From Chlamydiales bacterium (GTDB lineage: Bacteria; Chlamydiota; Chlamydiia; Chlamydiales; JACKPQ01), in NCBI GenBank assembly GCA_024233435.1, contig JACKPQ010000001.1:310001-374000 (forward strand): 64,000 nucleotides of DNA. Direction: 5' to 3'. The position numbers and the translations under genes were made by a program. The notes under the pieces were generated by a model. That model made no database searches. It saw nothing but the letters and a program-made list of their open reading frames with translations, and had not been told where the DNA came from. Of this stretch, positions 25,749 to 33,123 are shown one piece after another; positions within the stretch are counted from its first letter, which is position 1; every line of letters begins with the position of its first letter.

Positions 25749-25778
25749 ATTGTACGCGTACATGTAAAAGCAACGCAA
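25749..25778 (-). promoter_or_regulatory. Predicted promoter of the RRM gene
   Basis: On the minus strand TTGCGT (25778-25773) and TACAAT (25754-25749) are 18 bases apart. This gives a transcript start near 25742 and a leader of about 93 bases before the ATG at 25649. Confidence 0.5.
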
Positions 25779-25833
25779 GCATTATTTTTTCTTGGCGTCA
25801 AAAAATTTCTTCTGATATGCTAATCAAAATTTT

Positions 25834-26137
25834 ATGATCAGTTATTCAGAATCGCAAGCCAGCGAATTAAAAAAAGTTTAGCAGACCCAAATGGAATTGG
25901 TGCCACACTCTGTGGTTTTTTGAACTGCCAAGAGGTTGCTCGGCTCGTTATTGGTGTTTCCCCGCAGGGAAGCGCCTAGGTATCCACGTTGCTGACAAAA
26001 CCCAGCAAGAAATTGCTAATATCATCAGGCAAATCGAGCCTTGTCCGACCATCGAAATGGCAATAGAGCCTCTGGATAGTGGAAAATCGATTGTAACGTT
26101 AAAAACCATTTCTAATTTGGAGAATAGCGCCAAATAG
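25834..26137 (+). pseudogene. Decayed AlbA_2/Schlafen-type domain gene
   Basis: Reading across two frameshifts gives a coherent AlbA_2 (ATP-binding, RecG-like/Schlafen) N-terminal domain. The pieces are YSESQASELKK, then SLADPNGIGATLCGFLN and LVIGVSPQG, then GKRLGIHVADKTQQEIA and IIRQIEPCPTIEMAIEPL, ending at TAG 26137. The first break is at a run of seven A's (about 25868-25878), where one extra A restores the frame. The second is near 25966-25975. The upstream ATG at 25834 and the domain order fit a start. No intact frame remains; the rest of the gene is missing. Such genes are abundant in environmental chlamydiae. Confidence 0.6.
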
Positions 26138-26175
26138 CGCCAAATAACGCCAAATAACGCCAAATAGCGCCAAAA
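26126..26175. repeat. Tandem decamer repeat (5 copies of A[G/A]CGCCAAAT)
   Basis: Five contiguous 10-base units vary only at the second base (G or A), with a final A in the last unit. The array begins inside the last codons of the decayed AlbA_2 gene. An inverted copy (TTTGGCGCTA) stands at 26221-26230, so array units could fold back onto it. No coding role is seen on the plus strand. Confidence 0.85.
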
Positions 26176-26287
26176 AACTATATAACGCATATACAAACAA
26201 TGGCTTAAGAGGTTTTATTGTTTGGCGCTATTCCATTTTTAAACGATATGCACTACGGGTTAAATTCTGGGATGTGATACATTTACG

Positions 26288-26365
26288 GCGTTTGCTTGGG
26301 GTGCCTGAAAAGGCTGAGAATAGACCCATTGAACCTGATCAAGGTAATACTTGCGAGAGGAATGC
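26288..26365 (+). promoter_or_regulatory. TPP (THI-box) riboswitch
   Basis: The conserved TPP aptamer pieces occur in order: GGGGTGCC, the CTGAGA bulge (26323-26329 region), ACCC, GAACCTGATC, then GGTAATAC and GCGAGAGGAA. Outer stem P1 can form between GCGTT (26288-26292) and AATGC (26361-26365) with one wobble. TPP riboswitches turn off thiamine synthesis and uptake genes. There is no separate expression platform: the Shine-Dalgarno GAGAGG (26355-26360) is part of the conserved aptamer 3' strand, 8 bases before the ATG, so ligand binding should hide it directly. Confidence 0.92.
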
Positions 26366-26368
26366 AAT

Positions 26369-27673
26369 ATGAAAGTATCGTTTATACGCAGGAATGCGCG
26401 TTTCTTAAGTGGTTGTTTTGGCAACCTTTTCGACCATTATGACATGGCGCTCTATAAGTGCTTAACACCATTTTTAGCGCCATTATTTTTTCCTGAAGAA
26501 GATCCATTGACTGCTCTCATGTATGCTTATGCGATTATTCCTTTGGGAATGATTGCAAGGCCTGTTGGGACAGTGATTTTTAGCTTTATCTGTGACAGGC
26601 GGGGGCGGAGGCATGCGCTATTTTTATCATTGATGGGCATGGGAATTCTATCGTGCCTTATTGGGTGCTGTCCAACTTTTCAACAGGTGGGCTACATAGC
26701 GCCCGTAATTTTAGGTGGAACACGTGTTTTGCAAAATCTGTTTGGGGCAGGAGAAACTTTGGGAGGATCTATATACATTTTGGAAGGCGTTCATGAAAAC
26801 AAGAGAGATTTGCTAGGAAGTTTTTACGGGGCGACAACGATGGCAGGTATTTTGCTCGCATCGCTTGGCGTATCGTTTTTTTGCTCGATAAACGCTGTTC
26901 ATCAAGGTTGGCGCTTGCTGTATTTTATCGGAGGTGCGACTGCTCTTTTTGGATTATTGGTTAGGCGTCTAGATCTAGTTCAGGCAGATACTCCTGCAGT
27001 GAAGCGCTCTTTAAAAGATTGTGGAAAGTTATTGGTACAATATCGACGTAGGATTGTACAAATAGCGTTTGTGAATGGGTTGGGCTATGCGTGCTATGTC
27101 ATGGCGCTTGTGATCCCTAATGGGCTTATTCCTTTAGTGAGTGGCTACACAAATGAAAGCATGAGTCATGTTAGTATGATGATGCATGTATTTGATTTTG
27201 CCATTATCCCAGTCTTTGGGCATCTAGCTTCAAGGTGCTCTAGAGAAAGAATCATGCTTTTGGCAGCTGTGAGCATGGTTTTAATTTCAATGCCGTTATT
27301 TGCCTTGATGCCTCACGCAAGCTTTTGGGGCATGATCGGGATTCGTGCAACTCTTGTTGTGATTGGGGTTGCATTTTGTGCTCCCATTCATGTCTGGTCT
27401 CAAGAAGGGATTCCAATTGAGGATCGATTCCTTGTAATTGCTTTTGGATCTGCGTTGGGTTCCCGTTTATTAGGGGCCTCATCTGCTGCCATTTCACTTT
27501 GGATTTATAAGAAAACGCAAATCGTTGCGCTGATTCCATTGTATTGGGCTCTGCTTGCTGTCGGTGTTGTCTACATTCTAAGGTTAAAAAGTGCGTCGGC
27601 CGGTGAGGGCGAGAGAGAGGGTGCCCTCGTCGATGTAGTCAAGGGTGCTGCCAACGGGCATGCCGAAGGCTAG
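26369..27673 (+). CDS. MFS transporter (MHS-like) under TPP-riboswitch control
   Basis: The protein has 434 residues from ATG 26369, placed by the ribosome site in the riboswitch; an in-frame start at 26351 would lie inside the aptamer. It is an MFS carrier with about 12 hydrophobic spans. It shows the N-terminal FDHYDMALYKCLTPF and the loop-2/3 motif DRRGRRHALFLS typical of the metabolite:H+ symporter branch (ProP/ShiA-like). TPP control suggests import of thiamine, a phosphate ester or a precursor, needed for E1 of PDH; this is inference. The last 30 codons overlap recR on the other strand (EGEREGALVDVVKGAANG) and do not look like a natural MFS tail. Confidence 0.85.
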   Translation: MKVSFIRRNARFLSGCFGNLFDHYDMALYKCLTPFLAPLFFPEEDPLTALMYAYAIIPLGMIARPVGTVIFSFICDRRGRRHALFLSLMGMGILSCLIGCCPTFQQVGYIAPVILGGTRVLQNLFGAGETLGGSIYILEGVHENKRDLLGSFYGATTMAGILLASLGVSFFCSINAVHQGWRLLYFIGGATALFGLLVRRLDLVQADTPAVKRSLKDCGKLLVQYRRRIVQIAFVNGLGYACYVMALVIPNGLIPLVSGYTNESMSHVSMMMHVFDFAIIPVFGHLASRCSRERIMLLAAVSMVLISMPLFALMPHASFWGMIGIRATLVVIGVAFCAPIHVWSQEGIPIEDRFLVIAFGSALGSRLLGASSAAISLWIYKKTQIVALIPLYWALLAVGVVYILRLKSASAGEGEREGALVDVVKGAANGHAEG

Positions 27674-28177
27674 GCGTGTAACGGAAAGGCCTAGAGTGTC
27701 AAGGTGGTTTTTGAGAAAGAGGGCTGTCGCATCGCCTTCGAGTGTTGAGTCGAGCGCTATGATGATTTCTTTAGTTTCTTTGTCTTGAATGCGAGCGGTT
27801 AGCTTGTCCAGGTCAAGCTGGTCAGGGCTGTGGCCATCTAACGGGGAAAGCAGCGTGTCAATGACGTGGTAAAGGCCTAGAAAGGAGTGCGTCTCTTCGA
27901 TTGCGTAGGCGTCTTTTGGGGATGAAATGATACACAGCATCGAAGGATCTCTTCGATCGCTACAGAAGATGCAGTGGCCTCTGTCAAGAAGGCATCCGCA
28001 TGATGAGCAGGGTTGTATGCGTGTTTTCAGCGTCCCAAGGAGTGATGAGATATCAACTAAATCTTTTCCTTTCCAATTTAGGAGCGCAAAAGCATAGCGC
28101 TCAGCGCTCTTACGACCAACGCCTGGCAGCTTTTGTAACAGAGCGATAAGAGTTTGAAGATCAGAGGGGTATTTCAT
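27584..28177 (-). CDS. recR: Recombination protein RecR
   Basis: RecR loads RecA at gaps as part of RecFOR. The 197-residue protein has a helix-hairpin-helix (LQKLPGVGRKSAERYAFALL), the four-Cys zinc finger (CSSCGCLLDRGHCIFC), a Toprim domain (LCIISSPKDAYAIEET...ALDSTLEGDATALFL) and the conserved C-terminal GMPVGSTLDYIDEGTLSLAL. The end is canonical, so in the 90-base overlap with the MFS gene it is the MFS frame that is extended. It is divergent from fabH, as in Chlamydia (recR next to fabH). Confidence 0.95.
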   Translation of the reverse strand: MKYPSDLQTLIALLQKLPGVGRKSAERYAFALLNWKGKDLVDISSLLGTLKTRIQPCSSCGCLLDRGHCIFCSDRRDPSMLCIISSPKDAYAIEETHSFLGLYHVIDTLLSPLDGHSPDQLDLDKLTARIQDKETKEIIIALDSTLEGDATALFLKNHLDTLGLSVTRLAFGMPVGSTLDYIDEGTLSLALTGRRTF

Positions 28178-28232
28178 ATATGGTCTATAGGGCTTCCTAT
28201 TTTCTTATCGTTATGGTACAATTTTGGAGATT

Positions 28233-29222
28233 ATGAAGAAAGCTAGAATTATTGGGACCGGCTCATATCTCCCTGAAAGAGTATTGAGTAACGCCGATTT
28301 AGAAAAAATTGTTGATACTAACGATGAGTGGATTGTCTCACGCACGGGCATGAAAGAGCGCCGTATTGCAGCAGATGATGAGTTCACATCGGATATGGGA
28401 ATACAAGCTGCAAAAGCAGCTGTTGCAAGTGCAGGTATTGATATCACTTCCGTTGATTGCATTATTGTGGCGACGCTGACACCTGATTACATCTTCCCTA
28501 GTACCGCAAGTTTGATCCAACAGGGACTTGGACTTGAAGAGATCCCAGCAGTAGATATGCAGGCAGCTTGCACGGGCTACATTTATGCTCTGGCTCAAGC
28601 AAAAGCTTATGTCGAATCGGGGATGTATCAAAATATTCTTGTGATTGCATCTGAAAAACTCTCTGCAGTTACAGATTACGAAGATCGCAATACATGTGTG
28701 CTTTTTGGCGATGGCGCGGCAGCTTGTGTTGTTAGCAACGCTGGAGCTGGATATAATATCGATGCGATCACACTGGGGTGCGATGGCACGCAGTCAGAGC
28801 TTCTTTATCAGCCAGCAGGAGGTTCTCGCAAACCAGCTTCTATTGCAACAGTAGAAGGGCGCGAGCATTATATTAAAATGAATGGCAAAGAAGTCTTTAA
28901 GCACGCTGTACGTCGCATGGAATCTGCCTCTGTAGAGGCTTTAGAAAAAGCTGGTTTAGACAAAACTCAAGTCAGCTGGCTAGTCCCACACCAGGCAAAT
29001 ACGCGTATCATTGAAACGCTTGCTAAGCGCTTTGAAATTCCTATGGACCGAGTCTTTATGACCATCCATAAATATGGAAATACCTCTGCATCAGCTGTGG
29101 GAATTGCCCTTGATGAGTTAGAAAAAACAGCAACTCCTAAAGTCCATGATCACATTTTGCTTACAGCTTTTGGAGCGGGTCTGACATGGGGCGCTGCAGT
29201 GCTGACTAAAGGAGAGGCATGA
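28233..29222 (+). CDS. fabH: 3-oxoacyl-ACP synthase III (KAS III)
   Basis: FabH starts fatty-acid chains by condensing acetyl-CoA with malonyl-ACP. From ATG 28233 (GGAG 7 bases upstream) the protein has 329 residues. The Cys-His-Asn triad is visible: Cys in DMQAACTGYIYAL, His in WLVPHQANTRII and Asn in KYGNTSASAVG. The N-terminus IIGTGSYLPERVLSN is characteristic. First gene of fabH-fabD-fabG-acpP; its stop overlaps the fabD start (ATGA). A TTG 9 bases upstream is an alternative start. Confidence 0.96.
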   Translation: MKKARIIGTGSYLPERVLSNADLEKIVDTNDEWIVSRTGMKERRIAADDEFTSDMGIQAAKAAVASAGIDITSVDCIIVATLTPDYIFPSTASLIQQGLGLEEIPAVDMQAACTGYIYALAQAKAYVESGMYQNILVIASEKLSAVTDYEDRNTCVLFGDGAAACVVSNAGAGYNIDAITLGCDGTQSELLYQPAGGSRKPASIATVEGREHYIKMNGKEVFKHAVRRMESASVEALEKAGLDKTQVSWLVPHQANTRIIETLAKRFEIPMDRVFMTIHKYGNTSASAVGIALDELEKTATPKVHDHILLTAFGAGLTWGAAVLTKGEA

Positions 29223-30124
29223 AACAAGCATTAATATTCCCTGGACAAGGGGCTCAATATCCTGGAATGGGAAAAGATTTTTACGAGAATTTTCCCGTAG
29301 CTAAAGAGGTGTTTGAACAGGCCGATGATTTACTCAGTATGCGTCTTTCTAAGCTGATGTTTGAAGGGCCGCAAGAGGTGCTTACGGAAACAAAAAATAG
29401 TCAGTTGGCAATTTTTGTAATGAGTCTTGCCCTTTATGCAGTGATCGGTGAAAAACATCCCGATACTTGCGCAGGTCTTAGCCTAGGTGAATATTCGGCA
29501 CTTGTCGCATCTAAGCGTTTGTCTTTTGAAGAAGGGTTACTGCTTGTACGTGACCGTGGCCAATTTATGAATGATGCTTGCGAAAAAACGCAAGGAACCA
29601 TGGCTGTTGTTCTTGGGCTTAAGGAGGAAGATGTAGCAGCTGCGCTATCAGGTTTAAAGGATGTGTGGATTGCTAATCTCAATTGCCCAGGTCAAGTTGT
29701 CATAGCCGGTTCTAAGATAGCTATTTCATCTGCTGAGGCTCCTCTCAAGGCAAAAGGTGCAAAGCGCGTGCTGCCCTTGCAGGTTTCAGGTGCGTTTCAC
29801 TCGCCATTTATGCACTCAGCTCAAGAGCGTTTGGCTCCTAAAATTCACGCAGCAAATTTTAAAGACAGTGCAATCCGCTTGGTGATGAATGTGCCAGGTG
29901 ACTATGTTGAGTCGTCTGAGGATGTCCGACAAAATCTCATTGATCAAGTGGTGCAGCCTGTGCGTTGGGAAAGTGGCGTGCACGCTATGGAGCGCGAAGG
30001 GATTGAACGCTATATTGAAATCGGGCCAGGCAAAACGCTTTGTGGCATGAATAAAAAGATTGGCATCAGCGCGCCATGCATTAATATTGAAAAAGTAGAG
30101 GATCTTGATGCAGTATTTGCTTAA
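29219..30124 (+). CDS. fabD: Malonyl-CoA:ACP transacylase
   Basis: FabD transfers malonyl from CoA to ACP. The 301-residue protein has LIFPGQGAQYPGMGKDF at the start, the nucleophile Ser in GLSLGEYSAL, the conserved Arg in LVRDRGQFM and the catalytic His in SGAFHSPFM. It overlaps fabH by 4 bases and fabG by 17 bases. Confidence 0.96.
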   Translation: MKQALIFPGQGAQYPGMGKDFYENFPVAKEVFEQADDLLSMRLSKLMFEGPQEVLTETKNSQLAIFVMSLALYAVIGEKHPDTCAGLSLGEYSALVASKRLSFEEGLLLVRDRGQFMNDACEKTQGTMAVVLGLKEEDVAAALSGLKDVWIANLNCPGQVVIAGSKIAISSAEAPLKAKGAKRVLPLQVSGAFHSPFMHSAQERLAPKIHAANFKDSAIRLVMNVPGDYVESSEDVRQNLIDQVVQPVRWESGVHAMEREGIERYIEIGPGKTLCGMNKKIGISAPCINIEKVEDLDAVFA

Positions 30125-30863
30125 AGGTAAAAAAGCAATTGTGACAGGTGGTACATCTGGCATTGGAAAAGAGATTGCTATTGTTTTTGCTCAGCACGGA
30201 GCAGATGTTGCCATCGTTGGCACAAATGAAGAACGAGCCAAGGCGACACTTGCCGAAATGCAAGAGAACAAGGTTAGCGATGAGCAGAAATTTACTTACC
30301 ACATTTTAGATGTTGCAAACACAGCCCTTGCTGAGGAAGCTGTAAATGCTGTTATTAAAGAATGGGGACAACTTGACATCCTCATCAACAATGCAGGTAT
30401 CACGCGCGATACACTCTTAATGAGGATGAAGGAAGAGGATTGGGACGCTGTTATCAATACGAATCTGAAATCAATCTTCAATTTCTGCAAGGCAGCTGTG
30501 CGTCCGATGATGAAGCAGCGGAGCGGGAAAATTGTTAACGTCTCATCAGTTGTGGGCTTGACAGGAAATGCCGGTCAGAGCAATTATGCAGCTTCGAAGC
30601 TAGGAATGGTTGGATTTACCAGGTCTTTGGCAAAAGAAGTCGCAAGCCGTGGCATTAATGTGAATTGCATTGCACCTGGCTACATCAAGACACCGATGAC
30701 AGGCGCGCTTAACGAAGAGCAAACAAAAGCCATAGCCGATAGCATCCCAATGGGGATGGGCGAGCCAAAAATGATTGCAGATGCTGCGCTCTTTTTGGCC
30801 AGCGAAATGTCAGATTATATAACCGGTGTTGTTCTGCCAGTTGATGGCGGGATGACCTGCTGA
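30108..30863 (+). CDS. fabG: 3-oxoacyl-ACP reductase
   Basis: FabG reduces 3-oxoacyl-ACP with NADPH. This is a 251-residue classical SDR: cofactor motif TGGTSGIGKEIA, NNAGIT, the catalytic Ser in VNVSSVVGL and YAASK (Tyr-x-x-x-Lys), and the C-terminal ITGVVLPVDGGMTC. The start is ATG 30108 with AGAGGA upstream; a TTG lies one codon earlier. It overlaps the fabD end. It is followed by a 20-base inverted repeat and acpP. Confidence 0.96.
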   Translation: MQYLLKGKKAIVTGGTSGIGKEIAIVFAQHGADVAIVGTNEERAKATLAEMQENKVSDEQKFTYHILDVANTALAEEAVNAVIKEWGQLDILINNAGITRDTLLMRMKEEDWDAVINTNLKSIFNFCKAAVRPMMKQRSGKIVNVSSVVGLTGNAGQSNYAASKLGMVGFTRSLAKEVASRGINVNCIAPGYIKTPMTGALNEEQTKAIADSIPMGMGEPKMIADAALFLASEMSDYITGVVLPVDGGMTC

Positions 30864-30883
30864 TAACCTCAGAGCTGAGGTTA
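30864..30883. repeat. Inverted repeat between fabG and acpP
   Basis: TAACCTCAG-AG-CTGAGGTTA is a perfect 9+2+9 palindrome starting just after the fabG stop. It lacks a T-run, so it is not a standard terminator. It could be an operator for a dimeric regulator or an RNA processing/attenuation hairpin. The right half (GCTGAGGT) recurs in the leader of the duplicated acpP at about 31252. Confidence 0.5.
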
Positions 30884-30918
30884 ACAATTAGACAAAAACC
30901 CAAAAAAGGATAGGAAAC

Positions 30919-31158
30919 ATGTCCACTAAACAAAGCGTGATCGATATTGTCACTGAGCAGTTGGGTGTTGATGCTGCTGATGTGACAGAAGATAAGTCGT
31001 TTGTCGACTTGAATGCCGACTCTTTGGATATTACTGAGTTAGTAATGACTTTCGAAGAGCGTTTTGGATTTGAGATTTCAGAAGAAGAAGCTGAAAAACT
31101 CAAAACAATCGGCGATGTTATTTCATACATCGAAAGCAAACAACAAGCTAACGCATAG
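30919..31158 (+). CDS. acpP: Acyl carrier protein
   Basis: ACP carries the growing acyl chain on phosphopantetheine. At 79 residues, acidic, it has the attachment Ser in [12 protein letters not shown] and the typical [11 protein letters not shown] and [27 protein letters not shown] precedes the ATG. It is followed directly by a strong G/C hairpin with a T-run. It is the canonical copy of two tandem acpP genes. Confidence 0.96.
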   Translation: MSTKQSVIDIVTEQLGVDAADVTEDKSFVDLNADSLDITELVMTFEERFGFEISEEEAEKLKTIGDVISYIESKQQANA

Positions 31159-31186
31159 AAGAAGGGGGCATGCCCCCCTTTTTTTT
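31159..31186 (+). terminator. Intrinsic terminator of acpP
   Basis: GGGGG-CATG-CCCCC (31164-31178) follows the stop by a few bases, with a run of eight T's after it. An almost identical terminator follows the second acpP, consistent with duplication of the whole unit. Confidence 0.9.
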
Positions 31187-31298
31187 GTTCGAACGCGTAT
31201 CTGCGCTGTTCAGATTTAAATTGAATGTCTTAGAATCAGCATAAGCGAAATGCTGAGGTGAATAATCAAACAAAAACCCTAAAAAAAGGATGGCAAGC

Positions 31299-31535
31299 AT
31301 GTCCATAAAACAAAGCGTGATCGATATTGTCGCAAAGCAGTATAGTCTTGATGCTGTCGACGTGAAAGAAAATGATTCGTTTAGCGACTTGGGCGACTCT
31401 TTAGAGGCTACTGAGTTAATAATGGAGTTGGAAGAGCAATTTTGTTTGGGTATTCCACAGGAAGAGTCCGAGAAGCTTAAAACAGTTGGCGATGTTATTT
31501 CATACATCGAAAGCAGGCAACGAGCCAACGTGTAG
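31299..31535 (+). CDS. Second, diverged acyl carrier protein
   Basis: This 78-residue protein is a tandem paralog of the preceding acpP: same start ([10 protein letters not shown]) and same end ([14 protein letters not shown]). The modification site is kept ([11 protein letters not shown]), but one residue is lost just before DSL, and helix II/III surface residues changed (for example [15 protein letters not shown]). Start ATG 31299 aligns with the canonical start; the in-frame ATG 9 bases upstream is less likely. The leader and terminator are duplicated too. It may serve a different acyltransferase or be drifting; a specialised role is inference. Confidence 0.88.
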   Translation: MSIKQSVIDIVAKQYSLDAVDVKENDSFSDLGDSLEATELIMELEEQFCLGIPQEESEKLKTVGDVISYIESRQRANV

Positions 31536-31561
31536 AAGAAGGGGGCATGCCCCCTTTTTTT
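31536..31561 (+). terminator. Intrinsic terminator of the second acpP
   Basis: GGGGG-CATG-CCCCC (31541-31554) followed by seven T's, a duplicate of the terminator after the first acpP. Confidence 0.88.
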
Positions 31562-31611
31562 ATTAGGGCGCATGTCATTGCGCATTCGAATTTTCTATGA
31601 GCTCACTCCTT

Positions 31612-32220
31612 CTAAGGATAATCTATGGGCCAATAATCTGCATCGTCTTCCTCTGACTCAAGCTGGCTATCAGAAACAACATAAGCTGGATTGGGAACGT
31701 GCTGGTTAGTCTTGGATTGGGTTTCCATTGCCACAAGCATGATGAGAGCTCCAAAAGCTACAAAGGGATTCTCGCTGTGATTTTCTACGGCAGTATTAGC
31801 CTCAGTGATAGCTTCGTCAGAGATTGTCATGGGACATTCTTGGTTAGTTAATTTTCGAGTAATTCGATTCATGGCATCTTTAAAATTACCTTTTTGATTT
31901 TCTAATACCTCTTGCGCCATGCGGTTTGATTCGTCGACCATGCGCAGAGCGTTGACTTTTGTGAACGGAGTGCCAGGGCATTCAGGGGGGTGGTTTCTTG
32001 TGCATGGAGGAGTGCGTGGCGGCGTATGCGGTGGGGTTTGCTGAGTTACGGTTGGTGAGTGAGGAGATCGAAAGTAGTAAATAATGGCGCCTAGGGTTGC
32101 CGCGCCAAGCAGAAGCCAGGGGTTATTTCGGATAAAGCTGCAGGTTTTTTCTGCTAGAGTTGTGGGTTTGTTAAAGATGCGTGTTGTGGTTTCTGAGATG
32201 AAAGGTCCGATTCTGTTCAT
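31612..32220 (-). CDS. Proline-rich single-span membrane protein, unknown
   Basis: The protein has 202 residues. Residues 30-50 are a membrane span (NNPWLLLGAATLGAIIYYF), followed by a Pro/Thr-rich linker (about 52-85, repeated TPP) and a soluble helical part. A second weakly hydrophobic stretch lies near 150-162 (FVAFGALIMLVAM), and the C-terminus is very acidic (QLESEEDDADYW). No signal peptidase site. I do not recognise it; topology suggests a membrane-anchored protein with an extended exposed part. It sits alone between acpP and the pot operon. Confidence 0.62.
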   Translation of the reverse strand: MNRIGPFISETTTRIFNKPTTLAEKTCSFIRNNPWLLLGAATLGAIIYYFRSPHSPTVTQQTPPHTPPRTPPCTRNHPPECPGTPFTKVNALRMVDESNRMAQEVLENQKGNFKDAMNRITRKLTNQECPMTISDEAITEANTAVENHSENPFVAFGALIMLVAMETQSKTNQHVPNPAYVVSDSQLESEEDDADYWPIDYP

Positions 32221-32271
32221 TTTTTTACTTTCCTTTGGCTTGTTTTGGAAGAGAGTAAAAAAATTAGGTGT

Positions 32272-33123
32272 TTATTTGCAAGTGATAACTATAACGTAGG
32301 CGTGATTGCCTTTGAAGTATTTGCAATGGGGTGAAACAGAAACGGGAATGGTGTGTTCGTGAAAGTCGAGGAAGGGGTCATTGATGACGAGATTGCGGAA
32401 GGGCTCGTACTGATAAAGCGATTCTGTGTGCTCAAGGTAGCATGAAAATCGGCCAGATGGACGTAGGTGGTTACGAAGGGCAATTTTTAAGAATTCGATG
32501 AGTCGATCGCCGGGACCGCGATCTTGCATGGGTGGCTGGGGCGTAATTTTGAGCTGGGCGAATATATAGTTGTACTGATCATGTGTGATTTGTTTGTCCT
32601 TGAGGAGTTTGGTGAAAAAAGTTTCATAAAATGAGGCGGGGAGTTTGTCTGCACCTTGCATATTATCTAGCAGGTATTGGATGTCTTGGTCTGTATAGGA
32701 GGAGGGTTTATATTGAGCTGTATCAGAGGCGATTTTAGCAAGCTCCTCAGCGTGTGATGGAGCTGTAAGAGTTAAAGGATAATCATCAAAAAATATGGTG
32801 TCGTATTGGCCGAGTGTTGGCAAAACTTCTTGCCAGGTGCCGGCGATGATTTTTACGTTAGGTTTGGTTTTGGCCCAAGAGCGTGCGCGAGCAAGAACGG
32901 TCTCATCGCATTCGATGATGGTGTGAGAGTTTATTGGGTAAGTTTGTATGCGATCTGCTGAGTAGCCAAGTCCAAAGCCGATTTCTAAGACGTCCCCTGA
33001 GGGCTGAAGAGCATCAATGCAAGCATGCATGTAGGGCTTTTCCCACTCCATCATGACTTGGTACTTTCCATCTTTTAGAAGGAGCTCGCCCCCATCTGGG
33101 TCTTTTGTATACTGCATTTTCAT
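32272..33123 (-). CDS. Guanidinoacetate N-methyltransferase-like SAM enzyme
   Basis: This 283-residue class I methyltransferase resembles the GAMT/RMT2 group. VMMEWEKPYMHACIDAL resembles the GAMT signature, followed by the SAM-binding GDVLEIGFGLGYSADRIQ, then HTIIECDETVLARA and YDTIFFDDYPLT. An insertion of about 60 residues follows the YP motif. The ATG overlaps the potD stop by 4 bases (ATGA), so it is the fifth gene of the ABC operon. Guanidino or arginine-like substrates are plausible by family, and import by the adjacent transporter is an inference. Frame extension to 33141 is inside potD and rejected. Confidence 0.75.
   Translation of the reverse strand: MKMQYTKDPDGGELLLKDGKYQVMMEWEKPYMHACIDALQPSGDVLEIGFGLGYSADRIQTYPINSHTIIECDETVLARARSWAKTKPNVKIIAGTWQEVLPTLGQYDTIFFDDYPLTLTAPSHAEELAKIASDTAQYKPSSYTDQDIQYLLDNMQGADKLPASFYETFFTKLLKDKQITHDQYNYIFAQLKITPQPPMQDRGPGDRLIEFLKIALRNHLRPSGRFSCYLEHTESLYQYEPFRNLVINDPFLDFHEHTIPVSVSPHCKYFKGNHAYVIVITCK

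Noticed and set aside
26126..26175. Possible CRISPR array
   Set aside because: The 10-base units are contiguous without spacers, and there are no cas genes.
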